Below, piece by piece: positions 23,888 to 31,940 of a stretch of 64,000 bases of DNA. The notes below the pieces were generated by a model. The model worked only from the letters and a program-made list of their open reading frames with translations. It made no database searches and was not told where the DNA came from. This stretch comes from JAUSFM01 sp964343705. GTDB taxonomy: Archaea; Nanobdellota; Nanobdellia; Woesearchaeales; UBA12501. The translations under genes and the position numbers were made by a program. Every line of letters begins with the position of its first letter. Position 1 is the first letter of the stretch. The stretch covers positions 1-64,000 of the forward strand of contig CAYFJX010000007.1 in assembly GCA_964343705.1 (NCBI GenBank). Direction: 5' to 3'.

Positions 23888-24304
23888 TCAACTTTTTAAG
23901 AGCATTATCATCTTTTCTGTTGTTAATGTTGTGATCTCTTCTTGTTTTTGAAAATCTTTATCATCTGACCAAATAATTGCATTTCTTAGGCACATTGCTG
24001 TTGCAATAAATGTTACATCTTCTGGATCAATGTTCTCCATTATTATTTTTGCCTCTTTCCAATGTTTTTTTATTTCTTCTCTTGAAGTAAGCTTTATTTT
24101 AGTGAAAAGATTTTTTATGATTTCATTATATGTTTCTTTGTCTAAATTTGCTTTCTCTTTAATGTAATCTTCATATTTTCTCATTTTATTCAGTGAAGGT
24201 TCTGGAAAGTAGAAGTCAAAGTCAGATTCCATGATTATTTTTCTTGTGAGTGAATCTTTGATAAGGGCTGAAAGTAATATGTTTACATCAAGAACTATTT
24301 TCAT
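23888..24304 (-). CDS. PIN-domain toxin (VapC-like)
   Basis: This 138-aa PIN-domain ribonuclease begins MKIVLDVNILLSAL, with the first catalytic Asp at residue 6. It has a central acidic region (ENIDPEDVTFIATAM) and a C-terminal SDDKDF with the last acidic residues. The PIN fold cleaves RNA using Mg2+; VapC toxins usually target tRNA or rRNA. It overlaps the upstream antitoxin stop by 1 nt (TAATG), the normal coupled arrangement. This PIN subtype (ILLSALIKDS start) is typical of archaeal loci. Confidence 0.88.
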   Translation of the reverse strand: MKIVLDVNILLSALIKDSLTRKIIMESDFDFYFPEPSLNKMRKYEDYIKEKANLDKETYNEIIKNLFTKIKLTSREEIKKHWKEAKIIMENIDPEDVTFIATAMCLRNAIIWSDDKDFQKQEEITTLTTEKMIMLLKS

Positions 24305-24525
24305 TACCTATTCAGCTCCTGAAATACTTCTTTGTTTATTTTGTGGGCGATGGTTTCTACATCTTTTTTTGTTAATTTGCTTTTTTTAGTGAGTTTGTCC
24401 AATGTTTCTAACACTTCAACTTTTTCTGAAATGCTTTTTCTAACTACTTCACTCCAGCGTATTTCTGAATGTTGTTTCATTTTTGTGTGTAGTTCTTCTG
24501 GTATTGCTAAAGTTAGGTTTGGCAT
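24304..24525 (-). CDS. VapB-like antitoxin
   Basis: This 73-aa protein has an N-terminal ribbon-helix-helix-like segment (MPNLTLAIPEELHTKMKQHS, then WSEVVRKSISEKV). Its basic C-terminal half (KLTKKSKLTKKDVETIA) would neutralise the PIN toxin. It is translated first and its stop codon overlaps the toxin start. Expression is probably autoregulated through the RHH domain; I did not identify the operator. Confidence 0.82.
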   Translation of the reverse strand: MPNLTLAIPEELHTKMKQHSEIRWSEVVRKSISEKVEVLETLDKLTKKSKLTKKDVETIAHKINKEVFQELNR

Positions 24526-24642
24526 ATGTCTCCCTCCAGATGGTTATTTATGTGTATTAATGTGTTTTCACATATTTAAATCTTTTGGTTTTTTACTTAC
24601 TATTACATAAGGTTTAAGAGGGCGTAGTTTTTTCTAGGCAGC

Positions 24643-26178
24643 ATGTCACAAGTAGTAACACTACAAACACCGACTGAAACACTAGAGGGAGTTATACTTA
24701 CCTACACTTCTGAAGAAGGTAAGGGTGGCTGCCAGGGTTTTGTCAGGCCAGGGACTGTTGAACATGATGGAAAAGTTAAACCTGTACAAATAAAAAAATT
24801 CTATAAGCACTCTGTTGATGATAGGGGCGAACCCTTTTCTCAAGATCCTGATGAAGAAGCACAAAAAAGTTATGAAACACTGCAGGTCTTGCAAGAAAAA
24901 GGATTTAAAGTCTGCCCCTACTTTGCACTTGCAACCTCTGATGAAGGTAATGTGCTTGTTCTTGAAGATCTTACACAACAAGGTTCACTTCAAGTGATTG
25001 ATGAAAAACACATGCATCAAGATAGAAAAACTGCTGATTTGATTTTTAGTGCCCCGAATTGGAAAGACGTTTCATTAGATGGTTTTCGAAATGCTCTTTT
25101 ACGGAGACAGTATCATGTGAACATGGGTTATGGTGTTGCACGCATGTTTACGCGCGATCCGAAAACACACCTGGTTGAAAGTTTTATAACAGATGTTGGT
25201 GAGTGTTTCAAAGAAGGATGGCCAGGCAAGCTCTCAGAAATTCTTCCGTATAAAGATTTTGAAGCAAGTAAACCACTTGAGGTGTATGCTGCACTTCTTG
25301 GCAACGAAGAACAAGCACAGGAACTTTTTGCTCGTCTTGAACAAGAAGATCCAGTTAAAATGGATTTTATGCGTTTGGTTCCTGATTCAATTATCTCACA
25401 TTCTTTCTGGTATTTTTTTTACAATGGGGACAACTATAAGTTTGGGGTTGCCAATTTTGCAAAAACGGATTTCCATGAAGATTCACTTGGTATAAAGGTC
25501 AGTGCAGATCATGATATGGTGTTCTATGAAGCACTACGGGGACAACCCTTGTTTAACTGGGGCAGTGACGCACAAGCGGTATTTGATGCTGCGCTACAAA
25601 CAGGGGATGAAGAAGGACTCATGTTGGGCATTGACTATGCTCACCTGGTATGTCTTGATCGTGACTTATTTTATTTAGATCAAGTAAGGAAAGCTAATGC
25701 TGTTGTTGAGCGAGAACCCTTACCAACAACTGTTGTGCCTCTTTTGTTTTTTGATGATAAACGTAAAGAAGAGCCATTGTTGCCAATTTTTTGTGAGGGC
25801 TTACTTTCTAGACGAGGAGAACTTATGTATCAGATGGATGTTGCTGTTAGCTGGAGTGATGGTTATCGTTACGCTAATCATGCTACATTCCCACTTTTTA
25901 TTATGCCTGAACAGGTTCGGGGTGTGTACGTCTCCCAATGGGATGATGATCGGATGGAGTTTGTAAGAACACCTATTCCTGACTTTGACCAAGAAAGAGT
26001 TCGATTAGAAATTACTGTGTACACAACTGAAACAATTGCAACCTATGTACATGATACATTGAGGTTTCATACACAATGTTTTTTTGATGATAGGGAACCA
26101 GAATGCCAACTACCACCGATGGAAATGCTGCAATCAAACCCACGCGTTGTTGTGCACGACAAAACTAACCTTTTCTAA
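24643..26178 (+). CDS. Large protein with possible protein-kinase-like fold
   Basis: This 511-aa protein lacks an established family. Its first 200 residues follow the order of a kinase-like fold. A Lys in VQIKKFY (~residue 50) comes first, then a hinge-like LVLEDLTQQGSL (~105). A catalytic-loop-like YHVNMGYGVARMF (~155) follows, then ITDVGECF (~182) in the place of the DxG metal motif. The HxN and DxG spacing resembles aminoglycoside/choline-kinase-type enzymes. The C-terminal 300 residues are unassigned. The promoter is a TTTAAGAG-like element ~27 nt upstream (leaderless). The kinase fold is an inference that needs structure prediction. Confidence 0.75.
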   Translation: MSQVVTLQTPTETLEGVILTYTSEEGKGGCQGFVRPGTVEHDGKVKPVQIKKFYKHSVDDRGEPFSQDPDEEAQKSYETLQVLQEKGFKVCPYFALATSDEGNVLVLEDLTQQGSLQVIDEKHMHQDRKTADLIFSAPNWKDVSLDGFRNALLRRQYHVNMGYGVARMFTRDPKTHLVESFITDVGECFKEGWPGKLSEILPYKDFEASKPLEVYAALLGNEEQAQELFARLEQEDPVKMDFMRLVPDSIISHSFWYFFYNGDNYKFGVANFAKTDFHEDSLGIKVSADHDMVFYEALRGQPLFNWGSDAQAVFDAALQTGDEEGLMLGIDYAHLVCLDRDLFYLDQVRKANAVVEREPLPTTVVPLLFFDDKRKEEPLLPIFCEGLLSRRGELMYQMDVAVSWSDGYRYANHATFPLFIMPEQVRGVYVSQWDDDRMEFVRTPIPDFDQERVRLEITVYTTETIATYVHDTLRFHTQCFFDDREPECQLPPMEMLQSNPRVVVHDKTNLF

Positions 26179-27205
26179 CGTCATCATAACTAATTGCTGC
26201 TGGAAAGTTTCTAAAACAATGCTCTTTATACGCAACCCAACTCTCGTAACGTTTAATCCTGTTGAAGAATGTCTTCTTTATGTCTTTGATGGTGTTGTGG
26301 AAGTGTTGTGGTTCCTTTGCGCACACGGACAGGAGTAAATCAAATTTTCCATAGGTCTTTACACAACGGATTATATGGGGGTGTTCACGTATAAACTCTC
26401 TAAATGTGCTTTGGCTTTTTTTATCAAATGATTTCATGGTGATGGCAAAAGTAAACCAGTTGTAATCTAGTTTTCGTCGATCAATCAAACTTGTAAATCG
26501 GTTAATGATATGTGCGTCGTATAATCGTTTGATTCTTCGAATAACTGCGTCAGTGCTTAATCCAACATGAAGCGCGGTTTCAACTGCGTTTTCTCGTGCG
26601 TTTTCTGCCAAGCGTTGAAGAATTTTAAAATCATACTCATCTAGTTTTATTTTATCAACAGTGTGGTTTGTTTGTTTAAGCTGATACCCTGCTTGCTTGT
26701 AAAAATCATAAGGCAAACGCGTGGTGTAATAATACTGCAATGTTACTAACTGATTTTTTTCTATAATGCAGTCTTGGTGTTTGCTCATTATCTCTGTCAT
26801 GAGTTTGTCAAATTGTTCAAGACCTTGTGTAACAAGAATCCATTCCATGTCCCACCGGTCATGGTATTCCATCACTGATTTTGTGTGGGGATTGTTAAGT
26901 AGGTCTTTGAGTAGCGCTTCTTTTGCTTCGCCATGGAGTTCATCCAATAAAAAGTACACATGACAGGTTGAATAGCCAAAAACACCAAGGTTAATTTCAG
27001 CATAGAACTTACGCAGTACACCATTATCTTGCATACGCTTGATTTTATACTTTACAGTGTCACGATTAATGCCCAGTCGTTTTGCAATTTCTGCAACACT
27101 CAACCGAGAGTTTTCAGAAAGAATGGATAATATCTTCTTATCTCGGAGATCCATCTTTACTGCTTGTTGTTCTTTCATATCTCCGATTCTAGTATGTATT
27201 CCCAT
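26165..27205 (-). CDS. Tandem Lrp/AsnC-family transcription regulator
   Basis: This 346-aa protein consists of two Lrp/AsnC units in one chain. The first HTH is at residues ~18-65 (LRDKKILSILSENSRLSVAE) and a second at ~190-240 (LDEYDFKILQRLAENARENA). Each is followed by an alpha/beta RAM-like domain. Lrp proteins bind amino acids or other small effectors and control metabolism. Duplicated versions occur in archaea. The gene is divergent from the leader of the six-gene AAA+ operon about 100 bp away, so it is a candidate regulator of that operon. GGGTGA serves as ribosome site. Confidence 0.87.
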   Translation of the reverse strand: MGIHTRIGDMKEQQAVKMDLRDKKILSILSENSRLSVAEIAKRLGINRDTVKYKIKRMQDNGVLRKFYAEINLGVFGYSTCHVYFLLDELHGEAKEALLKDLLNNPHTKSVMEYHDRWDMEWILVTQGLEQFDKLMTEIMSKHQDCIIEKNQLVTLQYYYTTRLPYDFYKQAGYQLKQTNHTVDKIKLDEYDFKILQRLAENARENAVETALHVGLSTDAVIRRIKRLYDAHIINRFTSLIDRRKLDYNWFTFAITMKSFDKKSQSTFREFIREHPHIIRCVKTYGKFDLLLSVCAKEPQHFHNTIKDIKKTFFNRIKRYESWVAYKEHCFRNFPAAISYDDVRKG

Positions 27206-27286
27206 AAGTCACCCTCGCCCTGTTTTCTATTATTAGTCTCAAATACTATTTAAAACTTGCGATAAACAATAAAAAATGAGTCAAAG

Positions 27287-27298
27287 GATTATTATATT
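27287..27298 (+). promoter_or_regulatory. TATA box of the six-gene AAA+ operon
   Basis: The element TTATTATATTT lies in this range. A start about 26 nt downstream falls near 27318-27322, exactly at the first strand of the leader's outer stem (GAGGTGA). The operon therefore begins with the structured leader. Confidence 0.5.
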
Positions 27299-27321
27299 TC
27301 TTTTATCACAGTTAGTGTATA

Positions 27322-27448
27322 AGGAGGTGAAAAGACGTGGATGTGAAATATGTGCCTTGGGACATGGGCGTGCATGTCGTGGTTTAAAATAGTGTAGACC
27401 TGGGTGAAGTTCCAAGGAGATCAGACATGCACGTTACTCTATCACCTC
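27322..27448 (+). promoter_or_regulatory. Structured 5' leader with alternative folds
   Basis: The leader contains an outer stem GAGGTGA/TCACCTC (27324-27330 with 27442-27448) and a stem CCTTGG/CCAAGG (27355-27360 with 27412-27417). It also has two local hairpins: GACATG/CATGTC (27361-27378) and GGTTTA/TAGACC (27381-27400). A 10-bp stem CGTGCATGTC/GACATGCACG (27369-27378 with 27424-27433) competes with the first hairpin and would make a pseudoknot with the CCTTGG stem. The outer stem hides a perfect Shine-Dalgarno. This looks like a regulatory RNA switch or attenuator, or a stand-alone structured RNA. Confidence 0.55.
27337..27387 (+). CDS. Possible 16-codon leader peptide
   Basis: A GTG start lies 6 nt after a perfect AGGAGGTGA Shine-Dalgarno inside the structured leader. 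The short frame encodes MDVKYVPWDMGVHVVV and then TAA; six of 16 residues are Val. It spans the competing stems, so ribosome movement on it could decide which fold forms. Alternatively the GGAGGTGA is only part of a stem. Low-to-moderate confidence. Confidence 0.35.
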   Translation: MDVKYVPWDMGVHVVV

Positions 27449-27457
27449 AAGTAAAAA

Positions 27458-27481
27458 AGAATCAAGAGCCACTTTGATTCT
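27458..27481 (+). terminator. Hairpin between leader and first operon gene
   Basis: A perfect 8-bp stem AGAATCAA/TTGATTCT with an 8-nt loop follows the structured leader. It could be an attenuator hairpin, but no long T-run follows, so its role is uncertain. Confidence 0.35.
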
Positions 27482-27520
27482 ACCTAACGTGAGTGTAATA
27501 ACTATACTGAGGAATAACTA

Positions 27521-27580
27521 ATGAAACACAACAATGACTATAAATGTCATGTGTATTTACCAAGCGAGAATGACAGTTAG
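27521..27580 (+). CDS. Possible 19-codon mini-gene before the operon
   Basis: An ATG with a GAGGA ribosome site 7 nt upstream starts a 19-residue frame, MKHNNDYKCHVYLPSENDS, ending 38 nt before the first operon gene. It may be a second leader peptide or a chance frame. Confidence 0.25.
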   Translation: MKHNNDYKCHVYLPSENDS

Positions 27581-27618
27581 TAAACTATTCAAAAAGCAAG
27601 AACAGGAGGCAGGGAACA

Positions 27619-28782
27619 ATGGCAACAAAACAACAAACTAAAGATGAAGGATTTGAAATTCATGTTAAAGGTTCTGAAGAGCTAGAAGCACTACGTGCAC
27701 AAAGACAAGCGCTTGGTGCAGATGTATATGAAAAACTAGAAGCTGCTAACCAGGTTGTATATAAACTTGGAACTGCAACTAGCGAAGGCGAGCTTGCAGA
27801 AGTCTCCAAACTTAAAGAAGCAGTTATGGACTTTGCTGACTTTAAGGGAACTATGGCTGATCAGGCTCTGGGTGTCACAGCTAGTCTTGATGACTTGCTA
27901 GGTTATGCAGAAAAGAGTCAACTCTACCAGGGTATGGAATGGTGGGCACACAAATTCTTTTTCAGAAAAACAGCAGACAGGTGGCGAGATGAGAGGATTA
28001 GGGAACAAGATCTTAGTGAGAATCTTGAGGAAGTTGTTCAGCGTGGAAGAACACTCTATGTTGACTTGTCTGAAGCACGAGTTGTTATGTACAAAGCAGC
28101 AAAAGAACTTGCTGCCCAAGATGCTGTTCTTACAAAGAAGATTGCAGAATACCAACCCAAGCAAGAAGCACAAAAACAACTTGTTGATGCGACTCAAGAA
28201 CAACTTGAAGCTCTTGAGAAGAGGATGGAAGGTGCAAGCGAAGCAGAACGAGCTGATCTAGTTGAAGAACGTAATGCTGTTGAACTAACTCTTGCAGAAC
28301 AACGCCATGAATACATGCAGCTGTTTACAACATACAAACAGGCACAGGAAATGCTTGAAGCAAACCGCGCAGCAAAAGCAATGGCATATCAGATGCAAGA
28401 AGACTTGGCTGTTCAAGCAAAGACAATTCTTGAAAAAATTGACAACGCTACAACACTTTACAAAACAGTACCTGTTGTTGGACAAGCTCTTATGACAACA
28501 CAGGGGACAGAGGTTGTCAATGAAGCATTTGATGTTGCAACACAACGATCTCTTCGAATGTTTTCCAAAGCAGCAAAGGGAATCCGTGATGCAACTCTTC
28601 AAATAATGGAAAAACAAGCAACTGATCCAGGAGTCATGCGTGCAGTGTATGATGAAATGGCAGACACTTCACGTGATTACATAGAAAGATTTGAAGAAAT
28701 TGATAGGATTGCAGCATTGCCTCCAGAAGAGAGGTATGATGTTGCGCCGGCGGATATTGGAACTCCAGGCGCTCAACCATAA
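27619..28782 (+). CDS. Helical coiled-coil protein, first gene of the AAA+ operon
   Basis: This is a 387-aa, almost entirely helical protein, rich in Ala, Glu, Lys and Gln with long heptad-like stretches (residues ~5-75 and ~140-265). A conserved-looking WWAHKFFFRKTADRWRDER segment lies near residue 117. The last 30 residues are Pro-rich. The overall look loosely resembles TelA (toxic anion resistance) proteins, but I cannot confirm it. A GGAGG ribosome site sits 8 nt before the ATG. It leads the six-gene operon with the AAA+ ATPase and may serve as its adaptor or substrate. It is cytosolic. Confidence 0.8.
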   Translation: MATKQQTKDEGFEIHVKGSEELEALRAQRQALGADVYEKLEAANQVVYKLGTATSEGELAEVSKLKEAVMDFADFKGTMADQALGVTASLDDLLGYAEKSQLYQGMEWWAHKFFFRKTADRWRDERIREQDLSENLEEVVQRGRTLYVDLSEARVVMYKAAKELAAQDAVLTKKIAEYQPKQEAQKQLVDATQEQLEALEKRMEGASEAERADLVEERNAVELTLAEQRHEYMQLFTTYKQAQEMLEANRAAKAMAYQMQEDLAVQAKTILEKIDNATTLYKTVPVVGQALMTTQGTEVVNEAFDVATQRSLRMFSKAAKGIRDATLQIMEKQATDPGVMRAVYDEMADTSRDYIERFEEIDRIAALPPEERYDVAPADIGTPGAQP

Positions 28783-28802
28783 TTTTTAGGATGTGATATG
28801 TT

Positions 28803-29945
28803 ATGAATGGTCTTCGAGAGAGTGGGCACACTGTTTTTCATCGATATGATGTTCAAGCTGATCTAACAGGTGATCGGCATGGTTTTCATAGGCTGGAAGA
28901 CAGAGCTGCGTATGAACACTTGACAAGTTTGTCAGCTCATTTGCGGCTACTTGCCACTTTTCTCACGGAAAAAATGCCCAAGGAAGGCGGAGCTAATGTT
29001 GACTTGCGTAATTACATTGATCGCTTTGCCAGCACTTTAGATGTTGTTGTTTTGAAACACCGTCTTGATGGCAATAGCATTAATGCTGACATAAAAATGG
29101 ATTGTGCAATAGATGGGAGTGATTCAGGTTTTCCTTTGTTTGTACGAGACTTTCCCCTGATAGAAAAAGATAAAGAAGATGCAGAAGCAGAACTCGGAAA
29201 ATTACCAGAATACCAAGAGATTATTGATGGTGCACTGTTTGCAATGTTTCGTAATGTATTCCCAGATGAACAAATAATGCAAAAGCTTCGTCGCGATTAT
29301 TATGGCGCACTTGCTGAACTTGAGTTTCCTCAACCAATTGAATCCCAACGGTTACTGCAAGGTCCTGAAGAGGGAGGTATGAGGTTTTACAGAAAATCTG
29401 TAGCTCGTCTTGATAGGGAACATAACATCCCCCGATTTTATACTGTGTATTTTCGTGTACCTGAAGCATCATTTGAACGTAAAGACCAATGGAGAAGTGA
29501 ACTTCTTGGGACATTACATGCAGGTCTTGAATTGCTTGCTGATGTTGAGTTAGCACAACTTGCTAAGGCTGTTGATATGATTGCAGGTATTCATCTTGAT
29601 CAAATTGAACGATATGATATTGGGCCTTTTTATGGACCTCATACAGTAAACAGTGGGCCAGTTGGCGAGCTCTTGGCAAATGGTGATGCAGATAGTAGTA
29701 TGATGATGTTTCGACGTCATGCTGTGCAACGTATGGGTGAAAGGGAAATGGAAGGTATCCGTGCTTGGTGGCGAGGACGCAGAACAGGTGATCGGCACGC
29801 AGGAATATTTTCCCCTGTTGTGGTAAGTCCACAACATGTATTATTACCGCATCGCCTTATTCAAAAAGCATACTCTGCACGAATTGATTTTGGAAGAAAT
29901 GTAAAAATGTATGGAATAACAATGGATGGTGAGATCAGTGACTGA
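28803..29945 (+). CDS. Unknown protein, second gene of the AAA+ operon
   Basis: This is a 380-aa soluble protein starting 20 nt after the first gene. Residues ~35-110 are helical. Later segments include acidic stretches (DKEDAEAELGK) and a C-terminal basic region with GIRAWWRGRRTGDRHAG. The AAA+ protein (669 aa) and the 441-aa protein of the operon begin with similarly organised helical regions, so the three may share a domain; alignment is needed. There are no catalytic motifs. The 3' end overlaps the AAA+ gene start (alternative starts at 29926 or 29938). Confidence 0.75.
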   Translation: MNGLRESGHTVFHRYDVQADLTGDRHGFHRLEDRAAYEHLTSLSAHLRLLATFLTEKMPKEGGANVDLRNYIDRFASTLDVVVLKHRLDGNSINADIKMDCAIDGSDSGFPLFVRDFPLIEKDKEDAEAELGKLPEYQEIIDGALFAMFRNVFPDEQIMQKLRRDYYGALAELEFPQPIESQRLLQGPEEGGMRFYRKSVARLDREHNIPRFYTVYFRVPEASFERKDQWRSELLGTLHAGLELLADVELAQLAKAVDMIAGIHLDQIERYDIGPFYGPHTVNSGPVGELLANGDADSSMMMFRRHAVQRMGEREMEGIRAWWRGRRTGDRHAGIFSPVVVSPQHVLLPHRLIQKAYSARIDFGRNVKMYGITMDGEISD

Positions 29946-31935
29946 AGCAAACAACCCAGTGGATGTAGGAAGTGAAGTAGTTAGGCAGTATCAAAAAGAT
30001 GTAGTGCATCAAATAACTCATTATAATTTTGGTGGACGGACACAATCATTACCTGAACTTATTCGATCTATTGAACCTGAAGAAGACCAAGTCATGACAG
30101 ATGCAGAACGAGGGACCTATCTTGCACTCAGAGAGGGTATGCAAGTATTTTATGCAGTTACTACCTTAGTTAATGGCAAAATAGGTTTTAATGCAAGACT
30201 CCAAGAAGTTGGCTCACAAGGGGCTGAGGCGATAATTAACGATCCAAGACTTAATGAAATGAGAGATTTTGTTCACACCTACGCAGCGTTTGCTGCTTCA
30301 AAATATGTTTCACGAAAGCTAGCAGAAGTTATTGCAAAAGAAGGTGGTGTTGAATCACCAGGTAAACCTGACTTTTCACCATTTCAGTTACGAGCAAGGG
30401 AACCAAGTAAGGAATCAGTTCTGAGATACATGCTTGTTCCAGTGTATGGGAATCTTATTGAACATGGTGCAGGGGGAGATGAAGCAAAGACAGGTGAAGT
30501 ATTCAAAACCCCCTTGGAATTCCCAGTGTATGTAAAAGATCTCTTTGATCACTATGCAGAACTTGCTCTCCAAAAGAGAGATTCACATCCAGAATTTTCA
30601 GGACACATTGAAGGTCACCAGTTTAGAATTATGGATGACACTATTATTCTCGATGGTTACAATGATATTAGCGCACCACACGAGATAACGGGTGGTGAAG
30701 AAATGCAATCTTTTAGGCGTATCGAGTCAAAGGATATTGTTGGTAACAAATACGCAAAGATTCAGATTGTGCGTACTGTTGAGCGCCTTATGTTGTATGA
30801 TGCTTTAGAAGAGCGCAATCCAGTCCTTGAATTGGGTGGGGTGCCTTGGAGTGTTTTGTTTGATGGATTACCTGGTACTGGAAAGTCCTCATTGTTTCGA
30901 TTGGTTATGACTCGTGGCAGTGATTTATCCGAAATTACTGGACTTCCTTATGGTTTTTTTCTTGTTGATTCATCTATAAAAAAATCGTTTTATGGTGATA
31001 CAGGAAAAGCACTGCTTGAGCGTCTTGGTCTTGCGAAAGATCGTAAGCGGGCAACGTCAGGTATCCTCGATGATCTTGACATGCTTACAACATCCCGTGA
31101 ACATGCACAAGGAGCAGACAATGATATTAGCAGTATCCTCATGCAGTATCTTGATGGTGTTATGACAGAACGTCTTGGTAATGTGGTAAACTTTGTTGCA
31201 TCAAATGATCCTGCAGGACTTGATGCAGCATTGCGTAACAGAGCAAACGCACGTTTCCTTATTGATGGTCCTAGGACACCTGAAGACATGGCTGATATGG
31301 TTTTCATAGTTGCACATGATCATATTGAGAAAGGTATTATTCAAATTGAAACAGGATATGAACCGTTTGCAACCCAGGCAGAACATGTTGATTCTAGTGG
31401 AGAAGCAGCTTACATGGCAGAAGAATTTGCTCAATACAGAGATGCAACAGTGTTGGACTTTGGTAAGTTTGTCGCTGGTCTCAAGAAACAAAACGAGCGT
31501 ATCACTGGTCGTTCAATGAATGCAATCATGGAAGCAGTAAAAGGACGTTCAGCAGACTTTGACATACCAGCAGAATGGTTTGAAGACAGACCTGTTTTCC
31601 TTGATCAACCCTATGCACGAAAAGTTTTGATGCTACAAGATCTTTACAAGCCAATAACTCCTGATGTGTTATTCCAAGAAGCACAGCGATACTTTGACTC
31701 TGAACAACGGTATGCTGAAACAGAACACGAAGCTGCAGTTGAAAGACAAGTTAAACACTTGGAGGCAACAACACAAGCACGGATTCTTTGGTTAGAAGAC
31801 GGGCTGCATAAGGAAGGAAGTGATCTACAGCGTGTATCTGAGTTAGATGCATTACATAATTTGCATGTAAGCTTAACTCGTGAAAGAGCACTTGCAGTTG
31901 CGAAAAAATCTGAGGGAGCACCACCCGGAGAATAG
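29938..31935 (+). CDS. AAA+ ATPase
   Basis: This protein of about 665 aa has a unique N-terminal ~300-residue region and a central AAA+ module. Walker A is DGLPGTGKSSLF (~residue 312), Walker B is GILDDLDML (~375), with Asp where Glu is usual. Sensor 1 Asn is in FVASNDPAG, and Arg-finger-like residues occur in LRNRANARF. The sequence between resembles classical (FtsH/Cdc48-like) AAA proteins, but there is no peptidase domain. The C-terminus is charged and helical. A GTG at 29938, 5 nt after GGTGA, is preferred; an ATG at 29926 is possible. It probably remodels or extracts partner proteins, likely those encoded by the same operon. Confidence 0.85.
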   Translation: MTEANNPVDVGSEVVRQYQKDVVHQITHYNFGGRTQSLPELIRSIEPEEDQVMTDAERGTYLALREGMQVFYAVTTLVNGKIGFNARLQEVGSQGAEAIINDPRLNEMRDFVHTYAAFAASKYVSRKLAEVIAKEGGVESPGKPDFSPFQLRAREPSKESVLRYMLVPVYGNLIEHGAGGDEAKTGEVFKTPLEFPVYVKDLFDHYAELALQKRDSHPEFSGHIEGHQFRIMDDTIILDGYNDISAPHEITGGEEMQSFRRIESKDIVGNKYAKIQIVRTVERLMLYDALEERNPVLELGGVPWSVLFDGLPGTGKSSLFRLVMTRGSDLSEITGLPYGFFLVDSSIKKSFYGDTGKALLERLGLAKDRKRATSGILDDLDMLTTSREHAQGADNDISSILMQYLDGVMTERLGNVVNFVASNDPAGLDAALRNRANARFLIDGPRTPEDMADMVFIVAHDHIEKGIIQIETGYEPFATQAEHVDSSGEAAYMAEEFAQYRDATVLDFGKFVAGLKKQNERITGRSMNAIMEAVKGRSADFDIPAEWFEDRPVFLDQPYARKVLMLQDLYKPITPDVLFQEAQRYFDSEQRYAETEHEAAVERQVKHLEATTQARILWLEDGLHKEGSDLQRVSELDALHNLHVSLTRERALAVAKKSEGAPPGE

Positions 31936-31940
31936 AAAGG

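Noticed and set aside
27322..27448. RNase P or SRP RNA
   Set aside because: The universal core motifs (the GAGGAAAGUC strand and ACAGAA of RNase P; the S-domain GGAA loop with AGCAG of SRP RNA) are absent, and the location is an operon leader.
29926..29937. ATG at 29926 as the certain start of the AAA+ protein
   Set aside because: The GTG at 29938 has a better placed GGTGA ribosome site; the ATG at 29926 is kept only as an alternative.
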